64,000 bases of DNA from Scenedesmus sp. ARA3 (Eukaryota > Chlorophyta > Chlorophyceae > Sphaeropleales > Scenedesmaceae): contig RWJK01000378.1 in the NCBI GenBank assembly GCA_004335835.1, positions 17,006 through 81,005 of the forward strand, in the 5' to 3' direction. Of the stretch, positions 40,799 through 53,135 are shown in pieces. Made by a program: the position numbers and the translations under genes. Each line of letters opens with the position of its first letter. The first letter of the stretch is position 1. Under the pieces are notes generated by a model, which did no database searches, was not told where the DNA came from, and saw nothing but the letters and a program-made list of their open reading frames with translations.

Positions 40799-43626
40799 AT
40801 GACCGCCAACACATGCAGCAGAGGACTGCTGCTGCTGCTGGTGCCACTGCTGCTCGTTGTACAAGCAGGCACTGCAGCCGTCCCAGGCGATCACAACCAA
40901 TCGTACGCAGCATATCTCGACATTTTGCGTGATCCGCAGCTGCTGACAGCGGCGAAAACGTATCAGCAGGTCATGCAGCACAAGCACAGCTTGAGCAGCG
41001 GAGCACTGCAGCGGAGCTTGGTTTACAAAGGAGCAAACTTGCGGCTAAGAAGAGTCTTAAACAAGCTGCTTGCTGGAGGGCGGGATGTGAGGGTAGGAGC
41101 TATTGGAGGCTCCATCACCTGTGTGAGTTGTTTGCGTTGCTGCAACTGGCTGACAGCGGCGGGTGATGGCTGGTAGCAGTCACTGCTGAGTGAAGTGAGC
41201 AGCAACTGCTGCAGCTGATGACGCTGCAGCGCATGACAGCTGGAGGAGCAGGTGGAAAACAAAACAGCAACTTCATAGCAGGCTGCTGCTGCTGTGCTGT
41301 GTACTGCAGAGTGACCAACATGCAAGCAGCAACAGCAGCAGTGGGTCCTGCTTGAGCTTCGTTCTGTATCCCTGCATCCCTCCGAGCATACACCATCTTT
41401 GACATATATGTATGAATCCTGCGGTTCCTTTGTTGGCTGCTGCTTCACAGGGTCACAGAGTGACAAAGGGCCTGGATGATTGGTTCACATTGACCGCATC
41501 CTGGCTCAACAAAACCTTCCCGACCGCCAAGCTGTCATATCGAAACGGCTGCGTACCGGCCACCCAGAGCGAGTATGTGTCCATGTGTCTGCAGCAGTTT
41601 GTGGATGCAGCTGTGGACTTGGTCTTTGTGGAGTATGCAGCAAATGACGGTTATTCTGACGGCTCGGTGAACAACGGAGCTGTGGCAGCTTTTGAGAGGC
41701 TGCTGCGCAAGCTGCTGCAGCAGCAGCGGGGCCCTGCTGTGGTGCTCATGGAGTTTCTGGCGACAGATGCAAAGCAGAAGGGGCTGCCGTTTTACGCAAC
41801 AGGTGAGAGTGCTTGGGTGCTGGCAAACGAGCCAGTGTCAGCAGCTTTCATGATTACCAGAGGCAACAGCAGCTGCAGATTACCACCTACTGTAGAGGCT
41901 TCATGTTTTCAGTTCTTTTGGCTGCAGGCGTTTCGTCTGCGTTGATGCCAGCAGTTGCTGGTTATGCCTTGCCATACTCTGTTATGTCATGTTACGTTGT
42001 GACTGTTACGTTTATCTGGATTGTGCAGCTGAGGACCAGTGCAGCGTGCTGGCGCAGTAGTACGGGCTGTCCTGGCTGAGCAATTGCAACCTGCTGGGCC
42101 TAAATGCTGACTGTGTTATTTTTGCATGTTACTTTTGTTTGAACCGTGCAGCTGAGGACCAGTACGGCGTGCTGGCACAGTACTACGGGCTGCCCTGGTT
42201 GAGCTACCGCAACCTAGTGTGGCAGGGACTCATGCAGGACACGCCAGGTGAGCAGGACCAGCAGGAGCAGCAGCGCCGGTGGCGGCATGCGTACAGCTGG
42301 TGCAGCATACAGCAGAATAGCTGCGCATGCCTGCTAACTGGCAGCTGGCGGACACTGGGCCTGAGCATGACATGGGTGCTCCTGCAGGTCATGGTGCATG
42401 TGTAGTGTTCAACAGACGATCAAGCCTGCACCTTGGTTGGTCTGCTTGCATGAATGCTGGAATGAACCCGCATCTACTATGCCTGCTGTTTGGTTGCCTG
42501 CAAAGCACAGTACGTGCCTGACGCAAATGCAGAGCCACATACCAGATACCTCCACATTCAAATTGGAGACGTCTGGTCATCCTGCTATGCTGCTATCTCT
42601 GATGCTTGTCCTGCAGGCTTCAGCCGCTTTGAACTATTCCCGCCCGATGAGCAGCGGCACCCCACCCCACTGGGCCACCGCTACATGGCTGACATAGCAG
42701 TGCACCTGCTGCAGCAGACCTACATTGATAGTGTGCTAGCGCCACTGGACGAGCAGACGCTGCAGCAGCACCCAATCGCAAAGGTGAGCTGCTGTGCTTA
42801 CATGCCATTGAGATATCAACAGAACCTTTCGCTGGCAGGACTTGATGTTAGGCATGTAATTTGGATGTTGTTTGTGTTGCTGCGGTACCGCTCGCCTGAT
42901 GTACACCTTTGGATGTGCCACAGCGGCTGGGAGCACAATAAGTGATCCAGCACAGCAGCTTGAACACGTGAACAAATGTTTGACCAGGTTTGACTTTGCT
43001 CTACTCAGCTGCATTTGATGATGCTGGCTGTGCTGCGCTGCCGGCTGCAGGTGGCCCCACCCATGCTGCCGGGCAATTATGAGAGCAGCAACCTGGCATG
43101 CATCATAGGAGAGGACTTGCCCGCAGCTGTGGTGCAGGTGCGGCTGTGGTGTTACTACATTGTCACCTAAGACATGTAACACAAATGACACGAGGCCTGG
43201 CAGAGTGACTGCAACCAGACCTCCTGCAGGCTTCCTGTCACAGTGGGGTGGCGGCGGGGGTCACTGCTGGGTTCCAGCAACACAACAGTGACGCATCTTG
43301 ACCCGCAGTTCTCCTGCTGTACATTCAGCAGGTTCACGCTGTTAGCTGGGTCCTTGCTGTAAACCTTAGTGTGGCATTCACACTTACTTGCATTCGTTTG
43401 TGACTGCGTACTTGCAGCAGCAGGGCAAGTGGTCCTGGTTCAATGAGGGCACACCAGCAAGGCCCAAGTGGGGCTTTGTGTCATGGCAGGTTGGGGCAGC
43501 ACTGCTGCTAAAAGTTGACACCAGAGCATCACCCGCGCAGCAGCCTGTTAGCAGCAGCAGCAGCAGGGGACCCAGTGAAGAGGATCATGCATCGGCGCAG
43601 AGGGCAGCAACCACAAGAACCGCCAC

Positions 43627-43670
<44 letters not shown>

Positions 43671-45046
43671 CTACTCCAGACATGATAATCTGGTTAGGCT
43701 ATGTGAAGAGCTGGCGCCACATGGGCTCAGCCACCCTCAGCTGCATCAGCGGCTGCACCTGCCAGCCAGCTGTGGTGGATGGGCTGCATGGCGAGGGCAA
43801 CACACAGCAGCACATGGCCAAGTTGTTTGCCACGCAGGCAGAGGAGTGCATTGTGGAAGTTAAGGTAAGCTATGCAGCAGGATGCTGTTGTTTTGATTGC
43901 TGTAGTCAGCAGCACATGGCCAGGATCTTTGCGACGCAGGCGCAGGAGTGCCTGGTGGAAGTACAGGTGAGGCTGTACGAGCGGGATGTGACACGATGGC
44001 GATATTTTGGTTGCCACTGCCAGCCCAGCATGGTGGATGGGCTGCATGGAGAGGGCAACACACAGCAGCACATGGCCAAGCTCTTTGCGACGCAGGCGGA
44101 GGAGTGTGTTGTTGAAGTCAAGGTGAGACTGTGGAGCATGATGCTGATGTTTTGGTTGCTGTGGCTAGCTGCAGCACTGTTTCAACTGGCAGCACGGCAA
44201 ACTTGCAGTAGTTTGAGACTGTCCCATCAGCTGTATCAGCGGGTGCAGCTACCAGCCAGGTGTGGTGGATGGGCTGCATGGCGAGGGCAACACGCAGCAG
44301 CACATGGCCAAGCTCTTTGCAACGCAGGCGGAGGAGTGTGTTGTTGCAGTCAAGGTGAGACTGTTCTGTAGCAGCTGCGGCGTGACGTTGAGGTTTTGTT
44401 TGCTGTGCTTAGCCAGAAAAACTGGCGCCAAATGGGCTCAGCTACTCTCAGCTGCATCAGCGGCTGCAGCTGCCAGCCAGCTGTGGTGGATGGGCTGCAT
44501 GGCGAGGGCAACACGCAGCACTGCTGGCAGCACATGGCCAAGTTGTTTGCGAGACAGGCGGAGGTGTGCCTTGTAGAGGTCAAGGTGCGCCGTGTAGGGC
44601 TGCGGCAGGATGTGTTTACACATCAGTGATCTGTGCTGTGTTGTATGCTACATTGTGCAGCTGTGTGCCATGATCCGTGCTGTTGTGTCTTGTGCTGATT
44701 CATGCTGCTGCGCTGTGCTGCTTTGTTCTGGCTGTTGGCTGCTGCAGATCAACCCCTGCTTTTTCTGTGTTGAGCTGTTCTGTGCTGGTGAGTGCTGTTG
44801 TGTCGTGTGCTGAGTCATGCTGCTGTGCTGCTGCGTTCTGGTTGGTTTTGGCTGCTGCAGATCAACCCCTGGACTCGATCTAAGGACCACAAGTTCAAAG
44901 TGACAGGGGTCATGGTGTCCCGCTACGTGCACTACAGCGGCGAAGGAGACTTCACAGACACTGTCCTGCTCAACACAATGGAGGACAATGCAGCAGCAGC
45001 AGCAGCAGCAGCAGCACTAGCACCAGCACCAGCTCAAGGGCCTTGA
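40799..45046 (+). CDS. Secreted SGNH-fold hydrolase (GDSL-like), seven exons
   Basis: Exons 40799-41122, 41451-41802, 42152-42247, 42617-42783, 43051-43137, 43418-43864, 44861-45046; phases agree; 552 residues. An upstream in-frame ATG exists at 40772, but the ATG at 40799 gives a textbook signal peptide (MTANTCSRGLLLLLVPLLLV). Block I is GAIGGSIT (Ser105), then NG (140-141), block III VEYAAND (Asn173), and block V near PDEQRHPTPLGH (268-276). The C-terminal half (MGSATLSCISGCTC, KDHKFKVTGVMVS) matches the beta-domain of plant and algal proteins of this type. SGNH enzymes are esterases or acyl-hydrolases; the substrate is unknown, and polysaccharide or lipid esters are possible. A Ser/Thr run interrupts exon 6. 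Exon 3, 6 and 7 junctions are duplicated, exon 6 four times. Confidence 0.8.
42010..42085 (+). repeat. Copy of the 5' end of SGNH exon 3, with in-frame stop
   Basis: Repeats acceptor and AEDQ--VLAQ, then TAG where the real exon has a Tyr codon. Lies about 120 bp upstream of the real exon. Confidence 0.85.
43632..43671. repeat. (CAG)n tract coding poly-Ser in SGNH exon 6
   Basis: About thirteen AGC codons in frame, between the catalytic half and the C-terminal beta-domain. Confidence 0.9.
43905..44585 (+). repeat. Four tandem copies of the 3' end of SGNH exon 6 with donor
   Basis: Copies end at donors about 43967, 44123, 44353 and 44584. Each encodes all or part of VVDGLHGEGNTQQHMAKLFA followed by TQAEEC-VEVK, then GTGAGR or GTGCGC. 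The first two are still in frame with exon 6 and joined to it without a stop. Confidence 0.9.
44679..44780 (+). repeat. Copy of the 5' end of SGNH exon 7 with acceptor
   Basis: Repeats the GTGCTGTTGTGTC...CTGCTGCAG intron end and INP, about 112 bp before the real exon. Confidence 0.85.
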
Positions 45047-45995
45047 TAACATGCGCACGACCACCAAACGAGAACCAGGACTACACCTATCAACGGGTGC
45101 GGCATGGTGCAAGATGGCGGTGGCAGCCAACACGGCTGCTGGTCCTTCACCACTGGCAGCAGCACCAGCAGCTTGAGAGGTGAGAGGGGGATCTGGTGTC
45201 CATTCTAGTGTCATGAAGAGGATTTAACATAGGTGGTGCTGTAGCATAGATACTCCTTGCTGCAGAGCCTCTGCCAACATTCAGCCTTTGCTCAACTGCA
45301 GTACGGTCAGCGCACATCACCGTCAGTGCAGTGCTGCTGCCGACAGTCCTGCAGCCTGTTGCAGCGTCTCGCACAGAATGCAATCACGGTTCTGTACAAC
45401 ACAATCTTAAGCGCGCGTGCAATACCTTACTTACACATGCCTGACCGGCTGCTGCCTTGCAGGTTGGGTCAGCCCCCTTGCATGCAGAGTTGAGCAGGGC
45501 ACAGCTGGAGCACCAGAGCCACCCAAATCCTCTGCAGGAGGCTGCTTGACTGCCAGCCATCGTAGCTGTTGCCATCATGGTTTTCAATTAGCGACTGTCG
45601 GACTCAGAGTGCGCTGGCACACTCCTGCGGCAGCTGCGCCTAGCAGGGGGTTAGGCTGAGGGAGGTCTGTCAAAATGCTGCAACTGAGCCGATATATATT
45701 GTGCATGGCATGAACAACGTGTTCCCTTGGTTCAGCACAGCATGGTATGGCTTGTTGGGTGGGCGACATGAACAGAGTACGCTGGACATTTGCTGAGTCA
45801 GCAAGGCTGGCAGTTAGGGCGGTTGTAACACTGTAACGATGACTGTCATGCTTGGGGTCTTAGGGCCAATGATCTGCTGCCAAGTTCAAAGCATGCGGCA
45901 CCATTGTGGAAGCCACTTAATCTGGTGCTCGCTGTTTTGCGCCTTGTCTGTTCCAGCAGCATTGTGTAGCTTCCTGATAGCAGCAGCAGGCCAGC
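45047..45995. other. Intergenic region
   Basis: About 950 bp with the SGNH 3' flank; TGTAA occurs at 45824-45828 and 45832-45836, which may be its poly(A) signals. No gene recognised. Confidence 0.5.
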
Positions 45996-47159
45996 ATGGC
46001 GCAGCCGCAGCAGGAGCTTGCAATGGACAGGCCGCTCAAGCTAGGATCCACTTTAGCAGGCGAGGGGAACACAGTGGATGCCTACTTTACCTTCAAGTAC
46101 GACTTCCAGCCGGAGGGCATGCAGCGAGCAGAGCAGGCTGACCTACTGCTGTTTGGCGAGCAGCAAGAGCAGGTAGGTTACGTCAAGGCACGGCATGGGC
46201 TGCAGCCTACTGTAATATTATAGTTAAGAAGGTGTTTAGAAAGCTTGTGCGGTTCCTGCAGGTCAAGCTTATCCCCGAACTGGCAGAGGGCGATGCAACG
46301 TTCCATTACGAGGGCACTGTAGAGACGCTGAAGGTGGCAGAGGGAGCCGATCTCGATTGTGTTGCCGTGTTTGACGGCAAGGAGTGGACGCTGCAGCGGC
46401 TGACTGGCCACCTGTTTTGCAAGTGAGAGTGCTGCTGCAGGAGAAGTTGCAGCAGTCTGACTGACTGGCTGGTTGCATGAACCTTGACCATGCAACACTG
46501 GTGTATGAGGCAGCTCACTTGCCTTGTTGGTGGTGCTGCCCAGCTAGCTTGCCTGCCTTGTTTTTGCAGCCCTGTGCCAACAAGCACTCGGTCACTGAGT
46601 GCTGCATGCCGCCATGACTCCTGATGCAGCGTATATGCCAACATAGACTTCAAGAGTGTCCTGAACCTTGATGCCCTCTGCGTGACACACATTAACAGTC
46701 AACTGCTGCTGCTGAACACTTCTTGTGTGCGTATCCTGCTGGCTCCTGCCCTGCTTGCAGGCACAGGCCAGGCGTACCGCAGATAGTGGGCTACAATGTG
46801 CCAGAGCCAGAGCCAGGAGCAGCAGAATACGGCCTTACTGCTGCTGCAGCAGAGCACGGAGGCGAGCATGGCAGCCAGCAGCAGCAGCAGCAGACGTTTG
46901 CAGGTGAAGAAACAGAGGAGGAGCATGAGATAGACCCAGACCTCAACGATGCTCTGGATGAAGCACTGTTTGCAGCAGATGAGCAGCCAATGGAAGACTC
47001 TCATCCGCCAGCAGCAGCAGCAGCAGCAGGCATGCACCACCAGCCGCATGTGGAGCAGCAGATGCAGCAAATGCATATTCAGCAGCAGCAGCAGCAGCAG
47101 CAACCTCAGCAGCTCCGTCATCCACAGCAGCTGGCTGTGCAGCAGATGCAGACAGCTAT

Positions 47160-47212
<53 letters not shown>

Positions 47213-47404
47213 GACCACAGCAGCAGGCGCAGCAACATGTAGAACAGCAGCAGCAGCAACATGAATCAGAGGAGGAGGAAGAGGAGGATGACATTTGGGA
47301 TACCTTTGAGGCCCCTGCAGCACCCCCAGCTTCAGCAACACCGCCACCACAGCCAGCAGCAGCAGCAGCAGCGCAACCAGCAGTCGCGGCACAGCCGCCA
47401 CCAC

Positions 47405-47438
<34 letters not shown>

Positions 47439-47562
47439 GCAAGGGCAGGGTGCGCGTGTAGTAGTGGGTCATGAGGAAGAGGAGGAGGAGGAGGTAGAGA
47501 GCGAGGAGCAGCAGGCTGACAGTGATGATGAGAGTGATGGGCTAGGGGTGGAGGTGTTCTGA
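45996..47562 (+). CDS. EAF-like RNA polymerase II elongation-associated factor
   Basis: Exons 45996-46172, 46262-46422, 46761-47562; phases agree; 379 residues. The first 115 residues follow the EAF N-terminal domain: FTFKYDFQPEGM, then a beta segment ATFHYEGTVE, and DCVAVFDGKEWTLQRL, parallel to FHTIRYDFKP...DCVLIINHDTGEYVLEKL in EAF1/2. EAF proteins bind ELL and promote Pol II elongation in the nucleus. The rest is low complexity: acidic patches (EETEEEHEIDPDLNDALDEA; EEEEEDDIWDTFE), a poly-Gln block near residues 190-260, Pro/Ala runs, and an acidic C terminus, as in other EAF transactivation tails. ELL itself is not in this window. Confidence 0.7.
47158..47212. repeat. (CAG)n coding poly-Gln in the EAF-like gene
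   Basis: About 14 CAG then CAACAACAG codons in frame. Confidence 0.9.
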
Positions 47563-49336
47563 AGCTGCTGTCAGAGCACCCGCATTGTTTAACACAAGCC
47601 TGCTGCAAGAGCCGGCATAGCTAGCAGTGGCCACCCTAAAGTGCATGCCTTCACCAGCTGTGGAGGTGTTGAGCAGCTGTTGCTGCATCTGGAGCAAGCA
47701 GCTGCACCAGCCAGCTGGAACAATGGATACCACTCACTCAGCAGATGTCCTGCAAGTGCATGCTTGTATGGGCTGTAGGTGCAGGTGGTTTACAGCTGTT
47801 GCTCCATCTTGAGCAAGCAACTGAACCAGGCAGCCAGAGTTGGTAGTGGCTACCACTTACTCAGCGGGCGTCCTGCAAGTGCATGCTTGTATGGGCTGTA
47901 GGTGCAGGTGTTTTGAAGCTGTTGCTGCATCTGGAGCAAGCAGCTGCACCCGCCAGCTGGAACTAGCAGTGGCCACTTTTCATTCAGCAGATGTCCTGCA
48001 AGTGCACATTGGTGGATGGCAGCTGCACCAACCAGCTGGAATAAGTAGTGGCGATCCTTCACTCTGCACATGTCGGTTTGATGCGTGCAGTGGCCCGGCA
48101 TGTGATTGGTGCTGCTGTTGTTGGCCCCCAACACTCAAGGCCGTGTTGTAGCTAGCTGCCACTTGACTTGAGCGTGTCAGAGGTGGTGCAGACTGCACTC
48201 GTGCAGCATCATGCTGTATCATGCATGCCGCAGGTCCTGCGGGGCTTGGCCACTGGCAACAGCAGGGCCTTGTGTGCATCAATGTCCAAGCATGACACGC
48301 GTGTGGTGTGCAGTAGTCGAGACGCTGGCAGCTGCGCAGCGCTGCAGGCCACTCCAGAGAGAAGTTTCTTCGTGCAATTGCAAGTGTGTTTCCTGCAAGT
48401 CTGTACAGACAGAGAAGCTAATCAGAGTGCAGCCGCTGCAACGTGCAGGAGACCTCGGCAATGTGCTGTTCTGTGCTTTGCACATGCTCATGCTTTTGAT
48501 TTTGTAGCAGCATAGGATTCCACAATGCATTGGTCTGGCCCAGGGGTGCTACCCGCATTACCTGACTGCTTGGTGCTCGTCTGCAGCACCTGATTTGCAT
48601 GGGGTCAAGCTTGGTTCCGCAGCGCTGCTTTGCTTTGCGCGTGTCACCCAGTGGATGATGCAAGGTAACCTGTGTTGACACTGTTCCAGCTGGTTTGAAC
48701 ATCTTGCACTGCTTGTTACGTCTGATCATGCGGTTGCTTCTATAAGCATGGTTGGTCTGAACAGGACTATTGCCTGGTGCTGCGGATGCAGCAAACACGG
48801 ATGCATCATTGTACAGCCACTCTTACTTCAACAGCCTGGCAAGCAGTACAGCAGATGTCAGCTGTGCTGCAAGCCGTGCCAGCAGCAAAGGAATTGAAAC
48901 GTGGTCGTACCTCTCAACTATGGAGAGAGGTTGTGCTGCATGTCATGCAGCAGGAGGACAGCAGTGTTACTGCCATGTTACTGCTGTTGTGTTCTACTGC
49001 TGCTGCTGTCATATCAACTCCGTCCTGTGCAGCCCGATCAGCCGGGAATTGCTGATGCTACGTTAACACTTGACTATACCAACGTAGAGAAGGACCTACA
49101 CAACTTGCAGCCTGCTGTTCACCTACGCCACGCCTGCTGTGCATCGTCTGCTGCTGCTTGCATATAGGGGTGCTTTCCTACTGTATATTACATATTCAAC
49201 AAGACTGCGTTTCTCGCTGATCGTGCCAGCAGCTGCTTCCACAGTGTTGGGCGGCAGATAGGCAGCATCTACCAGCTTAGCCCAAGGCGTTCTCAGCAGG
49301 CAGCTGTGATCCGTCCTTGCTGCACATCTTAGCAGC
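47563..49336. other. Intergenic/3' UTR region between EAF-like and UEV genes
   Basis: About 1.8 kb. The first 500 bp are the tandem array listed separately; the remainder has no recognised gene. Confidence 0.5.
47640..48060 (+). repeat. About 120-bp imperfect tandem array downstream of the EAF-like stop
   Basis: Three to four units share TTGCTGCATCTGGAGCAAGC, CAGCTGCACC-GCCAGCTGGAA, TCAGCAGATGTCCTGCAAGT and GCATGCTTGTATGGGCTGTA, followed by GGTGCAGGTG. The join GGAGGTGTTCTGAAGCTG at the real stop recurs as GCAGGTGTTTTGAAGCTG. Confidence 0.8.
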
Positions 49337-49756
49337 ATGTCAGTCCAAGTTCCTCGCAACTTCAGGCTGCTGGAGGAGCTGGAGAAGGGCGAGAAGGGCA
49401 TTGGAGATGGCACAGTTTCATATGGCATGGAGGACACAGACGACATGCTCATGCGCAACTGGACGGGCACAATCATCGGCCCCAGCAACACAGTACACGA
49501 CGGCAGGATCTACACGCTCAAGTTCCACTGTGACTTGAACTACCCAGCAAGGCCACCCCTTGTCAGGTTCCAAAGCAAAATCAACATGGACTGTGTGCTG
49601 CCAGATGGCAGGGTTGACCCCACGCGCTTTGCTGTGCTCGGAAACTGGAGCAGCAACTACTCAATGGAGACAGTGCTGACCGAGCTGCGCCGCGCAATGG
49701 CCTCAATGCACAACAAGAAGCTGCCACAGCCGCCAGAGGGCGCTATGTACAGCTGA
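49337..49756 (+). CDS. UEV1: Ubiquitin-conjugating enzyme E2 variant (UEV1/Mms2), intronless
   Basis: A single uninterrupted frame of 139 residues, the normal length of a UEV. It starts [20 protein letters not shown] and ends [12 protein letters not shown], both diagnostic. [28 protein letters not shown] and [15 protein letters not shown] are recognisable, and the catalytic-cysteine HPN region of true E2s is absent, as expected. UEVs pair with Ubc13 to build Lys63-linked ubiquitin chains in DNA-damage tolerance and signalling. It is the only intronless gene here, and its codon use is like its neighbours. Confidence 0.95.
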   Translation: MSVQVPRNFRLLEELEKGEKGIGDGTVSYGMEDTDDMLMRNWTGTIIGPSNTVHDGRIYTLKFHCDLNYPARPPLVRFQSKINMDCVLPDGRVDPTRFAVLGNWSSNYSMETVLTELRRAMASMHNKKLPQPPEGAMYS

Positions 49757-52004
49757 CAACCTGCACCTTAGCCGCAGCTGGAGCAGCAGCGCTTGGCATA
49801 GTGTTCGAGTAGATGTGGCAACAGCAATGGTGGGGCTTGCAGGAAGCGGTGCTGCCAGCAGCTGCTTCTGGTTCCGAGACTCTGGACATGTGAGCAGCAG
49901 AGACGCAGTTGCTGCTGCTGCTGTGGTGGTGGGTGCTGCTGATGCGGGAAGCGTGCACAACATGCCAAGCACACAAACTCATGCCAAACTGGCATTGTGG
50001 TTATGTTTGTGGCAGCCTATTGGCGGTGTCTCAGCACTCTTACCTAGGCTTGGAGTCTAGATGGTCTTATGATCATTAGGTAGGAAGTGGGCGTGCAGCT
50101 GTATGCACAGCTCAAAAGAGACTGTATAGCGTGCAGAATGCAAATGCGCAACTGTTGACTGGCCGTTGCTTGCATAGTACTGCGATGTGCTGCAAGCAGT
50201 GCTGGTGGTGTGACAGACTGGTGTGCGGCTGCTGCACGTTGCCACTATGACTGATGTGTGGATGGGTGTGATGTACAGCACGTGGTGCTCGTCTTGTCAG
50301 CTGATACTGGCACAGCTGCTGGTTGCATGCTGCACTCGAATGCGCTGCGCTTGCTTGCCTTTGGACACCCCAAATGTGGGGACGATTTGCAGTGTCCTGC
50401 ATGCTGGTCACCACGGTGGTATGCCGATCACATGAGCTTTGCATGTGTGGTCAGCCCACTGTGAAGGGCACTGCTACTGTGTGTGTGCACAGGCCGGCTT
50501 GCAGCATTTTGGCTGAGCACATTGTGTGGGTTGAACGCAGCGCTTGTTGTGCAGCATGCTGGCAAAGATTTGTGGATTGAGCGCAGCAGTTGGCACATTT
50601 TTTCAACCCACAGGCGACGGCCAGCACAGCAGTTGCATGTCACCTACTTGTACGTGTAAAGTGGCTTGATCTATTCTCTAGCGTGCTCCCATGACTTATG
50701 GTGTTACAAGACGCGCATATGATGTTTCATTTGCAAGCAGCACTGGTCGATGATCAACAGTCAGCATCACATATGAGTAGCACAGCACTGCATGCAAAGA
50801 TGGATTACTCAAAGTATGAAGCGTGCACTACACACATCAGGCAAACAACATTGCAGCTGCAACTGCACAACACACACCACGCAACACTGGCAGACTGCAC
50901 AGAAGCTGCCGCTGTGCATGCAAGGTACTCAAGTTCAACTGGGTTTAGGAAGCAAGCGTGGGCACGCGCAAGCCACAACCATTGTCGCGTGATGAGAAAA
51001 TCAAGCATGTGCATAAGGGCATATCCAAAATGGCCATGATGACAGACATAACTGAGCAGCGCATCATCCGTGAGTCACTTATTCTGCAAGCGTTGCTCTG
51101 CCGCGAGACCTGCTCTGGATAAGTCCGCACCCAGCATGCGGCGCAGCCGTGCCTCTGCAGAGGCGTGCAGGATGCAACCGTATGCGAAAAGATGTGTGCA
51201 CGCAGCAGCACTGCAGCAGCAGGCAAGCAAGCAACGCACAACCTAAAAAAACTTATGTGTTTGCAAGCTTTGCAAGCCATGCATAAAGGATAACCTGCCA
51301 GTTGGCAACTGCATCGCTCTGAGCTGCCAGTGTACGAGCCACTCACAAAGATTGCACCTGCCCTATGCGTTAGTGTGTAGCAGGGCAACGCAAGCAGCAG
51401 TTCTGGGCAGCTGCACACCTCATAGCATGCTCGTCATAGCATCACACCTCAGTACTGTGACGTATGTAAAGTATGTGTCCTCCTGCCAACGGAGAGCTAC
51501 AGATCTGGCAGAAAGAGTCGAAAAATGCAACCATGTGCGCAAGCCGTCCATCCAATGTACAAAACATTTGATGAAGTCATGCCATCAGCAGTCAGCGTGC
51601 CATCAGCAGTGTGCTAGTGCGCAAGCGGGGCACTGGGGGGGAGGTGGGACAGCCCACATGCAAGAATCCCAAAACTAAATGTGGAAACAAGAAGCAGCAC
51701 TACCACATCCCAACACCCCAGCCACCAATGCCCTGCAATCCTAACAGCTGGGGGACAAACGTGGCCTTAAGCGTGCAAGTAAGCATGCAAGCAAAAGGCA
51801 AGGATGCAGTGATTGCGGGCTATGCTGCTGCACATTATGTCTGTATGATACAGGCAGATGCAGCCAACGGTCATCACACCAAAATCTTGTCTGTTGCATG
51901 AAATGTCCAGGCAAGACAAGCAGCATACGGTGAGGCGTATGCACGGCTGTCAGTTGGGCAGCAGCAGCCCATTGGCAGGAGGTATGTGAATACCTGGACA
52001 CAAA

Positions 52005-52530
52005 CATAGGATCTCACATGATACACAACAGACCATCATGACCTTGATGATCGAGGCAAGTGCGAGGTCATCCACCTGTGCTGTTGCGTGTGATGCGATG
52101 TCATCACAACAACTGTGTACTCAAGGCACTGCTAGTGCATTGAGCACTCAACAATACTGCGACCACCCAACCAAAGCAGCCCAAATAACAACACAAACCA
52201 TGCAGGGCAGCACGCCCCTGATTTGCCAGACAAGCAGCACAAGATGGGACCTACGCGCAGCTGTCGACGTGATCAGCAGCAGACCAATGGCAAACGACGT
52301 GTGGAAATCCGTATGCAACATAGGATCTCACATGCTGAAAAGCAGATCATCATGATCAAGGCAAGTGCAGCCTTATCCACCTGTGCTGTTGCGTGGTGGT
52401 GCAGGTCATCACAGCAACGGTGGAGGCACTGCTAGTGTACTGATTACACAAGAAGAACGAGAAAACCCCAACCAAAGCAGCCCAACCATAGCAACATAAA
52501 CCATGCAGGGCAGCCGGCACCTGATTTGCC
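52005..52530. repeat. Direct duplication of about 215 bp
   Basis: About 52005-52225 and 52315-52530 share ACATAGGATCTCACATG, ATCCACCTGTGCTGTTGCGTG, CCAACCAAAGCAGCCCAA and CCATGCAGGGCAGC followed by CCTGATTTGCCA. Confidence 0.85.
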
Positions 52531-53009
52531 ACTAGTGAATGAACAACATCACAAAGTCTGGACAACAATGGTTCATAGGCACTGTGAGAAACACATCATG
52601 CACAGGTGAACCCCTGAAGCACAAGAGAGCAAAGTCCTGCGAACCAGAAAGGCAAATGCCGCCTGATCCCACTGATATGTGTGGCATTCTCTGCACACCA
52701 ACAAAGCTGTCTTTGCCTGCGGGCCAGCCTGTTGTGCACCGTAAGCACCCAATTGCAGGGTGCCTATCTGCTGTCCCTTGTTTGTCACTGCCATCCCCTG
52801 AAGCCCACTGCCAGTTTGAGTAGCACTCATAGCAAACATGCAAGCATCAACGTCAGCAAAAAGGGCCTTTGCTGGACAGGTGCAATGCAATCTGGCAAAC
52901 CCCTGACGATGAAACCTGGAACACTGTGCACCCCACAACACCTGTTCAGACGAAAACTCCGCCAGTGCACACATGTGGATAAGCAGCAGTCTTTGCAGTG
53001 CGCAGGTCA

Positions 53010-53135
53010 TCAATAAGAATGCTACTGGGCAACACCTTAATTGATACGCATGCACCACAAAGCAAGGGTACAAAGAGAGCGCCACTGACCAACACCTTGT
53101 ATGGAAAGCATGCACCACACGGCGAGGGTACAATT
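53010..53135. repeat. Short imperfect direct repeat (about 70 bp)
   Basis: CCAACACCTT-AT-GA-A-GCATGCACCACA followed by GGGTACAA occurs twice in succession. Confidence 0.6.

Noticed and set aside
43905..44585. Regularly spaced repeats that could suggest a CRISPR array
   Set aside because: Units are divergent copies of an exon end with donors in a eukaryotic gene, without constant short repeats and unique spacers.
46699..47262. 187-codon poly-Leu frame on the minus strand
   Set aside because: Antisense shadow of the poly-Gln exon of the EAF-like gene.
52573..53133. 186-codon minus-strand frame in the gene-free block
   Set aside because: Irregular Cys/His-rich composition, covers short direct repeats, and resembles no family known to me.
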